Origin: Corallococcus sp. NCRR
GTDB lineage: Bacteria; Myxococcota; Myxococcia; Myxococcales; Myxococcaceae
Assembly (NCBI RefSeq): GCF_026965535.1
Contig: NZ_CP114039.1
Coordinates: forward strand, 3,410,001-3,474,000
DNA: 64,000 bases
Reading direction: 5' to 3'
Positions 47,031-55,606 of the stretch are shown here, in pieces. Below the pieces are notes generated by a model. The model was not told where the DNA came from. It ran no database searches and saw only the letters and a list, made by a program, of their open reading frames with translations. Every line of letters begins with the position of its first letter. The stretch's first letter is position 1. Position numbers and translations under genes: made by a program.

Positions 47031-47860
47031 CAGAAACGACCCTCCATGCCGACCCCGGCGCCGCGCGGCGCGAGCGTCACGCGGACCTCGCCCTGCGCGG
47101 GAGGGCCCTCTTTGGGATACAGGATGATGGCGGTGATGGCCCCCGCGAGCCCCACGCCGAAACCGATGTCCGCGAGCAGCGCCTTGCTCTTGGTGCTGTC
47201 CGACAGCCGCTGCTTGTCCGCGAGCGTGCTGGCGCTGTCGAACTGGTCGCGCTGGTCGCGCGCCTGCAGCCCGAAGAGCACGCCCGCGCCCACGCCCAGC
47301 ACCGCCACGCCGCCCGTGGCGAACGCCGCGATGCGCTGGTTGCGGTAGGACTTGATGGCGCGGTTGAGCTCCGCCTGCCGCTGGCGCTCGCTCTCCTCCT
47401 CCGCGCGCCGGGCCGCGGCCTGCTCCGCTTCCGCCTGCTGCCGCGCCGCGTCCGCTTCCGCCTCCAGGCGCTTCCTGTCCGCGTCCGCCGCCGCCTGCGC
47501 CTGGTCCTCGCGGTCCAGCTGCACGCGCAGCCGGTCGATGGCGCGGTTGCTGTTCTTCAGCAGGCCGGGGTCGGTGTCCTCGCTGGAGGACGTGACGTAC
47601 TGCCGGTAGAAGCTCATCGCCTCGCGGGGCTCGCCCGCGTACTCCAGCGCCACGGCGATGTTGTAGACGAGCCGCGGGTGCGGCTGCGCCTCGTTGGCCT
47701 GCTTCAGCGCCTCCGCCGCCTCGCGGTACTTGCCGGCGTCGTAGAGGCGTTTGCCCTCCTTCAACAGCGCCTGCACGTTGACCTTGGAGCCACCCCGCTG
47801 CGCCAGGGCGGACCCCGGGGCCAGCGCCAGCGCCAGCGACAACACGAAAACCAGTCTCAT
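47030..47860 (-). CDS. Exported TPR/coiled-coil membrane protein
   Basis: 276 residues with a signal peptide (VFVLSLALALAPGSALAQ). TPR-like helices are at about 30-90 (ALLKEGKRLYDAGKYREAAE, YNIAVALEYAGEPREAM), followed by an Ala/Glu coiled coil at about 115-175. One or two membrane segments lie at about 180-245 (RIAAFATGGVAVLGVGAGVLF, ALLADIGFGVGLAGAITAI). Similar TPR-plus-two-helix proteins are abundant in myxobacteria without assigned roles. It is coupled by TGATG to the binding-protein gene, suggesting a joint envelope function. Confidence 0.82.
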   Translation of the reverse strand: MRLVFVLSLALALAPGSALAQRGGSKVNVQALLKEGKRLYDAGKYREAAEALKQANEAQPHPRLVYNIAVALEYAGEPREAMSFYRQYVTSSSEDTDPGLLKNSNRAIDRLRVQLDREDQAQAAADADRKRLEAEADAARQQAEAEQAAARRAEEESERQRQAELNRAIKSYRNQRIAAFATGGVAVLGVGAGVLFGLQARDQRDQFDSASTLADKQRLSDSTKSKALLADIGFGVGLAGAITAIILYPKEGPPAQGEVRVTLAPRGAGVGMEGRF

Positions 47861-47912
47861 GGGGCGGGGAGCCTAGCGCCGAACATTCCGGCCGTCGAAG
47901 CACTGGCCCCCT

Positions 47913-47970
47913 TAAAAAAGCGCCGGGGCCACCCCCACCCCTGTCGCGACAGGGGAGGAAGCGGCCCCGG
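47913..47970 (-). terminator. pckG: Strong intrinsic terminator after PEP carboxykinase
   Basis: On the minus strand, CCGGGGCC (47970-47963) pairs with GGCCCCGG (47930-47923) around an inner palindrome (CCCCTGTCGCGACAGGGG, 47938-47955). The outer stem is followed by CGC and TTTTTT (47919-47914). This is a textbook Rho-independent terminator located 30 bases after the pckG stop. Confidence 0.85.
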
Positions 47971-47999
47971 ACGGGCCTTCAGGGGGCGTCAGACGGCGA

Positions 48000-49793
48000 T
48001 CAGCCGTCCAGGCGCGCGATGAGCAGCTTGCGCTGGAGCATCAGGGCCTCGGGGGCCTTGGTGCCCAGCTGCTCGAAGAAGACCTCCTGGCTCTTGAGCT
48101 CGGACTTCCACTCGTCCTCCTTGATGGAGGTGGCCTCCTGGATGGCCTCCGCGGGCAGGTCCAGGCCGTTGAGGTTGAGGCCCTGGTCCTGGCGCGGCAC
48201 CCAGCCCAGCAGCGTCTCCTGCGTGGGGACGCGGCCCTGCACGCGGTTCACGATCCACTCGAGGACGCGCATGTTCTCGCCGAAGCCCGGCCAGATGAAC
48301 TTGCCGTTCTTGTCCTGGCGGAACCAGTTGACCTGGAAGATCTTCGGCAGCTGCGGGATGGACTTCTGCATGTCCAGCCAGTGCTGGAGGTAGTCACCCA
48401 TGTGGTAGCCGCAGAAGGGCAGCATGGCCATGGGGTCGCGGCGCACGACGCCCACCTTGCCGGTGGCCGCCGCCGTCGTCTCCGAGCCCATGGTGGCGCC
48501 CAGGAACACGCCGTGGGTCCAGTTGAAGGCCTGGAGCACCAGCGGGACGGTGTTGGAGCGGCGGCCGCCGAAGATGATGGCGCTGATGGGGACGCCCTGG
48601 GGGTCGTTCGCCTTGGCGGAGAGCACCGGGTTGTTGCTCATGGGCGCGGTGAAGCGGCTGTTCGGGTGCGCCGCCTTCTCCGTGCTGCCCTTCTTCCAGG
48701 GCTTGCCCTGCCAGTCGATGAGCTCCTCGGGGACCTCGCCGTCCTTGCCCTCCCACCAGACGTCGCCGTCGGGCGTGAGCGCCACGTTCGTGAAGAGCGT
48801 GTCCTTGGAGATGGTCTCCATGGCGTTGGGGTTGGTCTTGTAGTTGGTGCCCGGCACCACGCCGAAGTAGCCGGCCTCCGGGTTGATGGCGTACAGGCGG
48901 CCATCCGGACCCGGGCGCATCCAGGCGATGTCGTCGCCCACGGTCTCGATCTTCCAGCCCGCGTACTCCTTGGGTGGGATCATCATGGCGAAGTTCGTCT
49001 TGCCGCACGCGGACGGGAAGGCCGCGGCGATGTACGTCGTCTCACCCTTGGGGCTGGTGACGCCCAGGATGAGCATGTGCTCGGCGAGCCAGCCCTCCTC
49101 GCGGCCCAGGTAGCTGCCGATGCGCAGCGCGAGACACTTCTTCCCGAGCAGCACGTTGCCGCCATAGCCGGAGCCGAAGCTCCAGATGGTGTTGTCCTGG
49201 GGGAAGTGGCAGATGTAGCGGCGGTCCGGGTTCACGTCGCCCGTGGAGTGCAGGCCGCGGTTGAAGTCGTCGCTGTCGCCCAGCATGTCCAGCGCGGCCT
49301 TCCCCATGCGGGTCATGATCCGCATGTTGAGCACCACGTAGTCGCTGTCCGTCAGCTCCACGCCAATCTTCGTGGAGGCGCCGCCCAGCGGGCCCATGGC
49401 GTAGGGCACCACGTACATGGTGCGGCCCTTCATGCAGCCTTCGAACAGCTGGGACAGCTTCGTGTAGGCGGCCTCCGGCTCCATCCAGTTGTTGGTGGGG
49501 CCCGCGTCCGTCTTGTTGGGCGTGCAGATGAACGTGAGGTGCTCGACGCGCGCCACGTCGTTGGGGTTGGAGCGGTGCAGGTAGCAGCCGGGGCGCGTCT
49601 TGGGGTTGAGCGGGATGAGCGTCCCGTCCTTCACCGCCTGCTCGGTGAGGCGCTGCTTCTCCGCCTCGGAGCCGTCACACCAGACGATGCGGTCCGGCTG
49701 GGTCATCGCGGCCATCTTGGCCACCCACGCCAGCAGCGTGGGGTTCTTCGTGGGCGCCTGCTCGGTGGCGGCGGCCGCTTGCGTCGAAGCCAT
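48000..49793 (-). CDS. pckG: Phosphoenolpyruvate carboxykinase (GTP)
   Basis: 597 residues from the ATG with GAGGAGA six bases upstream; an ATG 24 bases earlier is a weaker choice. Family landmarks are the cysteine P-loop [13 protein letters not shown], the GTP/metal region [10 protein letters not shown] and RTGMGK-type substrate residues, with typical length for the GTP enzyme. It converts oxaloacetate plus GTP to PEP, CO2 and GDP, the entry to gluconeogenesis, important for an organism living on amino acids and lipids. An inverted repeat lies 125 bases upstream of the start. It forms a single-gene unit ending in a strong terminator. Confidence 0.97.
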   Translation of the reverse strand: MASTQAAAATEQAPTKNPTLLAWVAKMAAMTQPDRIVWCDGSEAEKQRLTEQAVKDGTLIPLNPKTRPGCYLHRSNPNDVARVEHLTFICTPNKTDAGPTNNWMEPEAAYTKLSQLFEGCMKGRTMYVVPYAMGPLGGASTKIGVELTDSDYVVLNMRIMTRMGKAALDMLGDSDDFNRGLHSTGDVNPDRRYICHFPQDNTIWSFGSGYGGNVLLGKKCLALRIGSYLGREEGWLAEHMLILGVTSPKGETTYIAAAFPSACGKTNFAMMIPPKEYAGWKIETVGDDIAWMRPGPDGRLYAINPEAGYFGVVPGTNYKTNPNAMETISKDTLFTNVALTPDGDVWWEGKDGEVPEELIDWQGKPWKKGSTEKAAHPNSRFTAPMSNNPVLSAKANDPQGVPISAIIFGGRRSNTVPLVLQAFNWTHGVFLGATMGSETTAAATGKVGVVRRDPMAMLPFCGYHMGDYLQHWLDMQKSIPQLPKIFQVNWFRQDKNGKFIWPGFGENMRVLEWIVNRVQGRVPTQETLLGWVPRQDQGLNLNGLDLPAEAIQEATSIKEDEWKSELKSQEVFFEQLGTKAPEALMLQRKLLIARLDG

Positions 49794-49917
49794 GGAGGTC
49801 TCCTCGGGGTGTTTCATTGCGTGGGGTCTTCCCGCATTCCGCGTCGTGCGAGGGGGGGAAACCCTACAGCGGAAGGAACACCAAACCTTCTGGACCGGGG
49901 GCCCAAAATCAACCGAC

Positions 49918-49936
49918 GTCCGGCAGTCAACCGGAC
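49918..49936. promoter_or_regulatory. Inverted repeat in the pckG/permease intergenic region
   Basis: GTCCGG (49918-49923) and CCGGAC (49931-49936) form a dyad with 7-base spacing in the 266-base divergent region between pckG and the permease. It lies roughly 125 bases from each start, so it could serve either gene. No regulator can be named. Nothing else was recognised in 49794-50059. Confidence 0.35.
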
Positions 49937-50059
49937 TTTCGACCGCTTTGGCCTAATTCCACTTATCAGCGCCCGGTCGCTCATCAGATAACGGCGCGGT
50001 GCGGCAGACGCTGGCAGTGCATCGCGTCGTGTCCAACTTGAGGGGCACACGACCACTCC

Positions 50060-51856
50060 ATGTCCATCGCCCTCGTCCTGGCCGTCATCGTTGTCGCGTT
50101 GGTCCTTTTTTCCATGGAGTCCATCCCCATCGAGTTCACCTCGCTGGTGGTGGTGTGCCTGCTGGCGCTCTCCGGGGTGCTGACGCCGGCGCAGGCGTTC
50201 GAGGGCTTCAGCAACGACACCGTCATCTTCATCTTCACCCTGCTGGCGATGACGCAGGGGCTCGCCGCCACGGGCGTGGTTCAGGCCGTGGGGCAGCGGA
50301 TGGCGTTCTTCGCGCGCTTCGGCTCCCAGGCGTTCGTGCTGGCGATGATGGGCGCGGTGGCGGTGTTCTCCGCGTTCATCTCCAACACGGTGACGACGGC
50401 GGCCTTCCTGCCGGTGGCCATTGGCGCCGCGCAGCGGGCGAAGGTGCCGCGCAGCAAGCTGCTCCTGCCGCTGGCGTACGCGTCCATGCTGGGGGGCACG
50501 GTGCTGCTCTTCGGCACGTCCACGAACCTGGTGGTGTCCGCGGCGCTGAAGCGGCAGGGGCTGGCGCCCATTGGCGTGACGGAGCTGGCGCCGGTGGGGC
50601 TGCCGGTGGTGGTGCTGGGGCTCGCGGTGGTGCTGCTCCTGGGGCGGTGGCTCCTGCCGTCGCGCGAGGGCAAGCCGGGCACGGAGGGGTTCTCGCTGCG
50701 CGACTACCTCACGGAGGCGGTGGTGCCGGCGGACTCGCGCTACGTGGGCCAGCCGCTGTCGGACATCAGCGAGGGGCTGGGCCTGCGCGTGATTGGCGTG
50801 GTGCGCGACGGCGAGACGCTCAACGCGAAGCCGTCGTACGTGCTCACGGGCGACGAGCGGCTGGTGGTGGAGGGCAAGCGCGAGGACATCCTGCGGGTGA
50901 AGGACCTGCGGGGCATCGAGCTGCGGCCGGACGTGCGGCTGTCGGACGCGGAGCTGGAGGGGCCGGAGTCGATGCTCGCGGAGGTGAGCGTGCCGCCTGG
51001 AAGTCCGCTGGTGGGGCGCAGCCTGAAGGAGGCGCTGTTCGTGGAGCGCTTCGGGCTGGTGGCGCTGGGGCTGCACCGCCGGCCCGCCATCCAGCGCAGC
51101 ACCAAGCTGCAGCTCTTGCAGCGCGCGTACCACCACCACTCGCTGTCCACGCTGCCCCTGTCCGTGGGGGACGTGCTGCTCTTGCGCGGTCCGCGGCAGA
51201 AGGTGGCGGAGCTGGCCCCGGGCCATACGCTGATGGTGCTGGAGGGCCACGAGTACGAGCCGCCGCGCTACGCGAAGGCGCTGCTCGCGGTGGTCATCTT
51301 CCTGGGCTCGCTGGTGGCGGGCTCCCTGGGCTGGGTGCCGCTGTCGCTGGCTGGGCTCACCGGCATGCTGCTGATGATCGCCACCGGCTGCGTGGACGCG
51401 CGCACCGCGTTCCGCGTGGACTGGCGGGTGGTGCTGCTCATCGGGGCCATGATGGCGCTGGGGCTGGCCATGGAGGTGAGCGGCGCGGGGAAGTTCATTG
51501 GCGACCACGTGGCCCGGCTGGGCGCGTACGGCGGGCCCCGCGCGGTGCTGGCGCTGTTGATGGTGCTGACCATCGTGCTGTCCGCGCCCATGAGCAACCA
51601 GGCCGCGGCGCTGGTGGTGCTGCCGGTGGCGCTCAACGCGGCGACGCAGCTGGGCGTGGACGTGCGCCCCTTCGCCATGGGCATCACGCTGGCGGCCAGC
51701 TGTTCCTTCATCACGCCGCTGGAGCCCAGTTGCGTGCTCGTCTACGGGCCCGGGCACTACCGGTTCACCGACTTCTTCCGGCTGGGCACGCCGCTGACCG
51801 CGGTGCTGGTGGTGTTCCTCGTCTTCGCCGTGCCGGTGGTGTGGCCCTTCCACTGA
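50060..51856 (+). CDS. SLC13/ArsB-type anion permease with central RCK_C domain
   Basis: 598 residues. About five membrane helices (residues 1-200) are followed by a cytoplasmic insert (about 210-385) with two RCK_C/TrkA-C-type half domains (ADSRYVGQPLSDISEGLGL, VSVPPGSPLVGRSLKEALF), then six helices to the end. The membrane part has the duplicated pairs of SLC13-type carriers (GTSTNLVVSAALKRQ and SAPMSNQAAALVVLP). Relatives move dicarboxylates, sulfate or other anions with Na+ or H+. The substrate is not visible. It is divergent from pckG, so dicarboxylate uptake for gluconeogenesis is tempting but unproven. Confidence 0.9.
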   Translation: MSIALVLAVIVVALVLFSMESIPIEFTSLVVVCLLALSGVLTPAQAFEGFSNDTVIFIFTLLAMTQGLAATGVVQAVGQRMAFFARFGSQAFVLAMMGAVAVFSAFISNTVTTAAFLPVAIGAAQRAKVPRSKLLLPLAYASMLGGTVLLFGTSTNLVVSAALKRQGLAPIGVTELAPVGLPVVVLGLAVVLLLGRWLLPSREGKPGTEGFSLRDYLTEAVVPADSRYVGQPLSDISEGLGLRVIGVVRDGETLNAKPSYVLTGDERLVVEGKREDILRVKDLRGIELRPDVRLSDAELEGPESMLAEVSVPPGSPLVGRSLKEALFVERFGLVALGLHRRPAIQRSTKLQLLQRAYHHHSLSTLPLSVGDVLLLRGPRQKVAELAPGHTLMVLEGHEYEPPRYAKALLAVVIFLGSLVAGSLGWVPLSLAGLTGMLLMIATGCVDARTAFRVDWRVVLLIGAMMALGLAMEVSGAGKFIGDHVARLGAYGGPRAVLALLMVLTIVLSAPMSNQAAALVVLPVALNAATQLGVDVRPFAMGITLAASCSFITPLEPSCVLVYGPGHYRFTDFFRLGTPLTAVLVVFLVFAVPVVWPFH

Positions 51857-51859
51857 GCG

Positions 51860-52486
51860 TCAGTGGATGGCGGCGCGCAGCCCCACGTCCGCCAGCACCC
51901 GCGACTCCTGCGCGAGCAGGTACTCCAGGCGCGCGTCCACGGCGGCCTCGTCCCCGTTGGACGCGGTGACGGCCAGGCGGTGGAAGAGGGACTGGTGGCC
52001 GTCCTCGGACTGGGCCAGCTCGCCGTAGAAGCGGGCGAGCGCCGGGTCGGTGAGCCCCTCCGCGAGCAGGGACAGCCGCTCGCACGAGCGCGCTTCGATG
52101 ATGGCGGCGACGAGCAGGCGGTCCACGCGCCGCTCGGGGGCGGGCGTGCGCACGTGCTTCTGCAGCCCCTGGGCGTACGGGTCCCCGGCGTCCTTGGTGA
52201 GCGTGAGGCCGCGCGCGGCCATCAGGTCCAGCACGCGCGCCAGGTGGGCGCTCTCCTCGCGGGCCAGGCGCGCCATCTGCGACGGCAGGCCCGGCAGGTC
52301 CGGGTAGGCCTGGAGCATGGACAGCGCGTTGGCGGCGGCCTTCTTCTCGCAGTGGGCGTGGTCCACCAGCACGGCGTCGAAGTTCGCGAGCGCCAGCGGC
52401 AGCCAGCCGGGGTCGGTGGGCGCGTGGAGGATGACGGGGCCCGCTCCGGAGAGGGGACGGCGGGAGGGCGTGGGGCGGCTGCTCAT
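51860..52486 (-). CDS. miaE: tRNA-(ms2io6A)-hydroxylase
   Basis: 208 residues starting at MSSRPTPSRRP; longer upstream frame rejected. It is a four-helix di-iron protein with the ligand pattern DHAHCEKKAAANAL, REESAHLARVL, EARSCERL and SEDGHQSLF (E..ExxH twice). MiaE hydroxylates the isopentenyl group of ms2i6A37 in tRNA using O2. The miaA and miaB genes that make the substrate are not in the window. It ends three bases from the convergent permease gene. Confidence 0.9.
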   Translation of the reverse strand: MSSRPTPSRRPLSGAGPVILHAPTDPGWLPLALANFDAVLVDHAHCEKKAAANALSMLQAYPDLPGLPSQMARLAREESAHLARVLDLMAARGLTLTKDAGDPYAQGLQKHVRTPAPERRVDRLLVAAIIEARSCERLSLLAEGLTDPALARFYGELAQSEDGHQSLFHRLAVTASNGDEAAVDARLEYLLAQESRVLADVGLRAAIH

Positions 52487-52620
52487 TTCGGCGCGGACTG
52501 TAGGGCATCCGCCGGCCAGCGTGCGCGGGTGTCGTGAGGTGCTCTCCAGCCCGCTTCCTCCCGGGACATCCGGCCCGGACACGGTGAGGGGCCGCCCACC
52601 GTGTCCGGCTCCGGACCGCG

Positions 52621-53280
52621 CTACAGCGGCGGGTTCGTGCCCTCCTTCGACGCGAGCAGCGTGACGACGTAGTCGTTGCCCTCCTGCGCCTCGCTGGCGA
52701 TGAAGACGGAGCCCGGCCACGTGCGCAGACCGTTCATCAGGAAGGCCCCGTGGTCCGCCTGCGCCCGGTGCACCAGCTCCACGCGGCAGAGCGTGGCGCG
52801 GCACTCCAGCGACTTCACGCGGGAGGTGCCAGGCAGGTGCGCGCGGAACGCGTCATCCAGCGTTTTGGACGCGCGGGCACTCCAGTCTCCGTCCACCGGC
52901 TCCGCGGCGAACGCGTCGGACACGCGGGTGCGCGACTGCTCGAACGAGGCCGGGGGCGGGCGGATGGGCGGAGGCGGAGGCACGTCACCACCGGAGTCCT
53001 CCGCCTCGCCGGAAGGGGCCGCTTCCGGGGGGCCGGGCCGCGCGGAGGGGGCCGGGGACGGGTGCGTGGCGTTGGCGGCCCACATGCGCATCGCGGTCTC
53101 CGCGGCGGCGCGGCGGCCGGCGAGGTTCGCGTCGGTGCTCGCGTTGGCGCGGCGCACCTGGGCCCGCAGCTCCTCCAGCGCTTCGTCGGAGGCGCGCTGG
53201 TGTCCGGCGAGCGCGAAGCCCACGCCCGCGATGGCGGCGGTGTTGACGATGGCGAGGACGGTCTGGAGCCTGGAGGTCAT
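52621..53280 (-). CDS. Membrane-anchored exported protein with Cys-pair domain, hypothetical
   Basis: 219 residues starting at MTSRLQTVLAIVNT, giving an N-terminal anchor (TVLAIVNTAAIAGVGFALAG). A short coiled coil and a Pro-rich linker (PPPPPIRPPPASFEQ) follow. The C-terminal 80 residues carry a cysteine pair in VKSLECRATLCRVELVH and end in a beta-rich segment. Similar ECxxxxCRVEL domains recur in exported myxobacterial proteins of unknown role. The preceding gene on this strand ends with a terminator hairpin, so it is probably separately transcribed. Confidence 0.75.
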   Translation of the reverse strand: MTSRLQTVLAIVNTAAIAGVGFALAGHQRASDEALEELRAQVRRANASTDANLAGRRAAAETAMRMWAANATHPSPAPSARPGPPEAAPSGEAEDSGGDVPPPPPIRPPPASFEQSRTRVSDAFAAEPVDGDWSARASKTLDDAFRAHLPGTSRVKSLECRATLCRVELVHRAQADHGAFLMNGLRTWPGSVFIASEAQEGNDYVVTLLASKEGTNPPL

Positions 53281-53309
53281 CGGGGCGCTCGCGGGGCTTG
53301 GGGGTGGGG

Positions 53310-53353
53310 AAGAAGGACCGCGCGAAGGGGAGGAATGTGAAGCCTTCGCGCGG
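53310..53353 (-). terminator. Intrinsic terminator after the 149-aa secreted protein gene
   Basis: CCGCGCGAAGG (minus strand, 53353-53343) and its exact complement CCTTCGCGCGG (53328-53318) form an 11-bp perfect stem with a 14-base loop. A pyrimidine-rich TCCTTCTTCC tail follows. It lies 12 bases beyond the stop of the gene at 53366. Confidence 0.65.
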
Positions 53354-53365
53354 CCCCGTGCTTCA

Positions 53366-53815
53366 TCAGTCGATGGTGAAGCCGCCGAGGGCACCGCCCG
53401 ACTGCACGCCGCAGCGGATGACGATGGCGTAGTCCTCCCAGACGTAGCGGTCACCCGTGTTGAGGGTCTGCCACTGCATGGGGCCGGCCAGCGTGTACGT
53501 GATGGCGCCCAGGTGCGCGCCGTTGCCCACGCCGTTGACCGTGGTCGACTCGCACCAGCTGTTGTTGCCGTAGATCTGCACCGTCGTCGGGTGGTAGCCG
53601 ACCGTCCACATGGGCACCGTGGCGATCGCCTCACGCAACGTCGAACAGTTGTTGACCAGCGCGGAGAAGCTGCTCACGTTGAAGCACGCCGCGTCGGCCG
53701 CATAGGCGGCCTTGAACGCGGCGCCCGGGTGGTACTGCCACGCGGCCGCGGTCCCGGCGCTCAACGCCACCACGCCGAACGCGCACACCTTCGCCAACGT
53801 CTGGAAACGCTTCAT
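53366..53815 (-). CDS. Small secreted protein, 149 aa, function unknown
   Basis: The ATG at 53815 gives a clean signal peptide (TLAKVCAFGVVALSAGTAAA, then W); the upstream frame is leader. The mature part of about 125 residues has four cysteines (ACFNVSS, NNCST, SWCEST, IRCGV) and many Trp/Tyr residues, as in small disulfide-stabilised exported proteins. I recognise no family; several myxobacterial secreted proteins look like this. It is preceded by a comparatively AT-rich patch near 53920-53950 that may contain its promoter. Confidence 0.75.
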   Translation of the reverse strand: MKRFQTLAKVCAFGVVALSAGTAAAWQYHPGAAFKAAYAADAACFNVSSFSALVNNCSTLREAIATVPMWTVGYHPTTVQIYGNNSWCESTTVNGVGNGAHLGAITYTLAGPMQWQTLNTGDRYVWEDYAIVIRCGVQSGGALGGFTID

Positions 53816-54003
53816 CGGACTGCTCCCGTGGGATGCGGCGGTGATTGGGGCCGCCGGGCTCGCGAACGCGCGCGCCGCACCGCCTGGGAGCAAGCGCCAT
53901 GCCCTCATCCGGGATGGCGTGCTTTCAGATATTTACGTGTCTTTATGGCAATCCGTGTTGTTCCCGGAGCAACGGGCGGGTGTTGCCTGCGTTGCCGCGG
54001 GGA

Positions 54004-54843
54004 CTACTCCACCAGCACGAGCCGCTGGGTGCGGCCGGCGTGGTAGCCCACCTTGCGCGCGATGCGGGCGGTGCTCTCGTCGCGCTCGTCCACGCGCATG
54101 GCCAGCCGGGGCAGCGAGGACAACAGGTGCCGGGAAATCTGTCCCAGGCACAGCGTGGCGTGGCCCTGGCGGCGGCGGGACGGGGGCGTGTACATGCCCT
54201 CCAGCTCCGCGCCGAACTGCGAGCGGCAGCCGATGTCCACCTTGAACACGAGCTCGCCGCCCTCCTCCAGCACGTAGGTGCGGCGCTGGCGCACGCGCTG
54301 GAGGACGCGGGCCTCGTAGTGGGCGGGGTCCTCCTCCATCGGGTCCCGTTCGAGGATCTCCCGCACGTAGCCCTGGGCCAGGGGCAGCAGGCGGGGCACG
54401 TCCTCCTCGCGGGCCAGGCGCAGGGTGGGGTTGGTGAAGGGGCCCAGGTCGTCCGCGGAGACGCTGAACAGCTTCTGGGTGCGGGACAGGCGCGGCTTGC
54501 CTTCACAAAGGCTGCGCACCAGCGCGTCCACGGAGGCCTTGTCCCCCACGGTGGCGCGCAGCTTGAGGCTTGGGGCGAGCGCGTCCGCGATGACGCCGGT
54601 GACGCTGGCGTCGCTGGCGCTAGGCACCACCAGCCCGCCCTCGCCGCCCACGAAGACGGCCGCGGTGAGGACGCCGCTGTCGAAGCGGCCGTGGAAGGAG
54701 AAGGCCGCCTGGCGCTCCGGCGCCGCGATGCCGAACTCCTCCAGCAACCCCAGGAGGTAGAGGTTGTGGACGGGATCCTTCGCCAGGAGCGCGCGCAGGG
54801 CGTCCGTGTGGGAAGGCGCGAGCTGTTCGACGGTGACGGGCAT
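54004..54843 (-). CDS. GNAT N-acetyltransferase with DUF4081-type N-terminus
   Basis: 279 residues starting at MPVTVEQLAPSHTDAL. The N-terminal half (VHNLYLLGLLEEFG, GGLVVPSASDASVTGVIAD) matches DUF4081, a degenerate GNAT-like domain. The C-terminal half (about 140-279) has the acetyl-CoA-binding pattern GMYTPPSRRRQGHATLCLG and a final beta strand KVGYHAGRTQRLVLVE. Acceptor unknown. It starts 43 bases downstream of the TonB-like gene on the same strand, probably in one unit. Confidence 0.88.
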   Translation of the reverse strand: MPVTVEQLAPSHTDALRALLAKDPVHNLYLLGLLEEFGIAAPERQAAFSFHGRFDSGVLTAAVFVGGEGGLVVPSASDASVTGVIADALAPSLKLRATVGDKASVDALVRSLCEGKPRLSRTQKLFSVSADDLGPFTNPTLRLAREEDVPRLLPLAQGYVREILERDPMEEDPAHYEARVLQRVRQRRTYVLEEGGELVFKVDIGCRSQFGAELEGMYTPPSRRRQGHATLCLGQISRHLLSSLPRLAMRVDERDESTARIARKVGYHAGRTQRLVLVE

Positions 54844-54886
54844 GCGCGGGGGACGAAGGGGCCTGAACCTTACGCGCAACCCGACC

Positions 54887-55534
54887 TCACGGGCCAGCGT
54901 CCCCAGGCACGGTGAAACGGAATGGGTGGAGCACGGTCGCGGACCCTCCCAGGTGGGGTGCCGGGAAGCGCGCGTCCAGGAGCGAATCCAGCACGCACGC
55001 CTGCACCATGGGGTCCGGGATGGTGCTGGAGACGAGCTCGCCCCGGGTCATCTTCCCCTCGGAGCCCTCGCCCTCCACGGTGAAGCGCAACTTCACTTCT
55101 TGTGTGCCCCGGTTGCGTTGTGCGGCGTCCTGGAAACATTGCTGCACGAGCGGAGTCACCGACTGGATGGCCAGGCGCAGGTCCTCCGCGTCGATGCGGC
55201 CGGAGGAGGCCTCCACCACCGGCTCCACCACCTCCACGTGGCGCGGGTCGGGGGCGTCGAAGTCCTCGCGCGGAGGAAGCGCGCGGGGCGGTTCGCGCAC
55301 CGGAGCCTCGGGGCGAGGGAGCGGCGCCGGGGGGACGGCGGGCCGGGTGGGCTCGGGGGCCGGGACGCTCGCGCGCGGCGGAAGGGCCGGCGGCGGCGCG
55401 GCCGGTTCAGGCGGCATGGGCGCGTCCATGAAGCGCGTCACCCATGCCGCCCCCAGCGTGAACAGCAGGAACAGGCCCAGGCTCAGGCCAGGGATGAGGA
55501 GCCAGCGGACGAGGGTGCGGTGCGAGGACGCCAT
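54887..55534 (-). CDS. AgmX/PglI C-terminal (TonB-like) domain protein
   Basis: 215 residues. N-terminal membrane anchor (LLIPGLSLGLFLLFTLGAAW), long Pro/Ala/Arg spacer (about 40-105), then a TonB-like C-terminal domain (about 110-215) with IQSVTPLVQQCFQDAAQR, VKLRFTVEGEGSEG and CVLDSLLDARFP. This is the pattern of the AgmX/PglI family seen in myxobacterial gliding-related proteins. The spacer would span the periplasm. Energy transduction or a structural role in the envelope is inferred from the shape only. No ExbB/ExbD genes are adjacent. Confidence 0.88.
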   Translation of the reverse strand: MASSHRTLVRWLLIPGLSLGLFLLFTLGAAWVTRFMDAPMPPEPAAPPPALPPRASVPAPEPTRPAVPPAPLPRPEAPVREPPRALPPREDFDAPDPRHVEVVEPVVEASSGRIDAEDLRLAIQSVTPLVQQCFQDAAQRNRGTQEVKLRFTVEGEGSEGKMTRGELVSSTIPDPMVQACVLDSLLDARFPAPHLGGSATVLHPFRFTVPGDAGP

Positions 55535-55606
55535 GGGCCGGGTGCCCGCGTGTCATACCCGCCTCACGCAGGGGCGTGAAGCGGGGATGCACGCGAGCGC
55601 CCGAGG

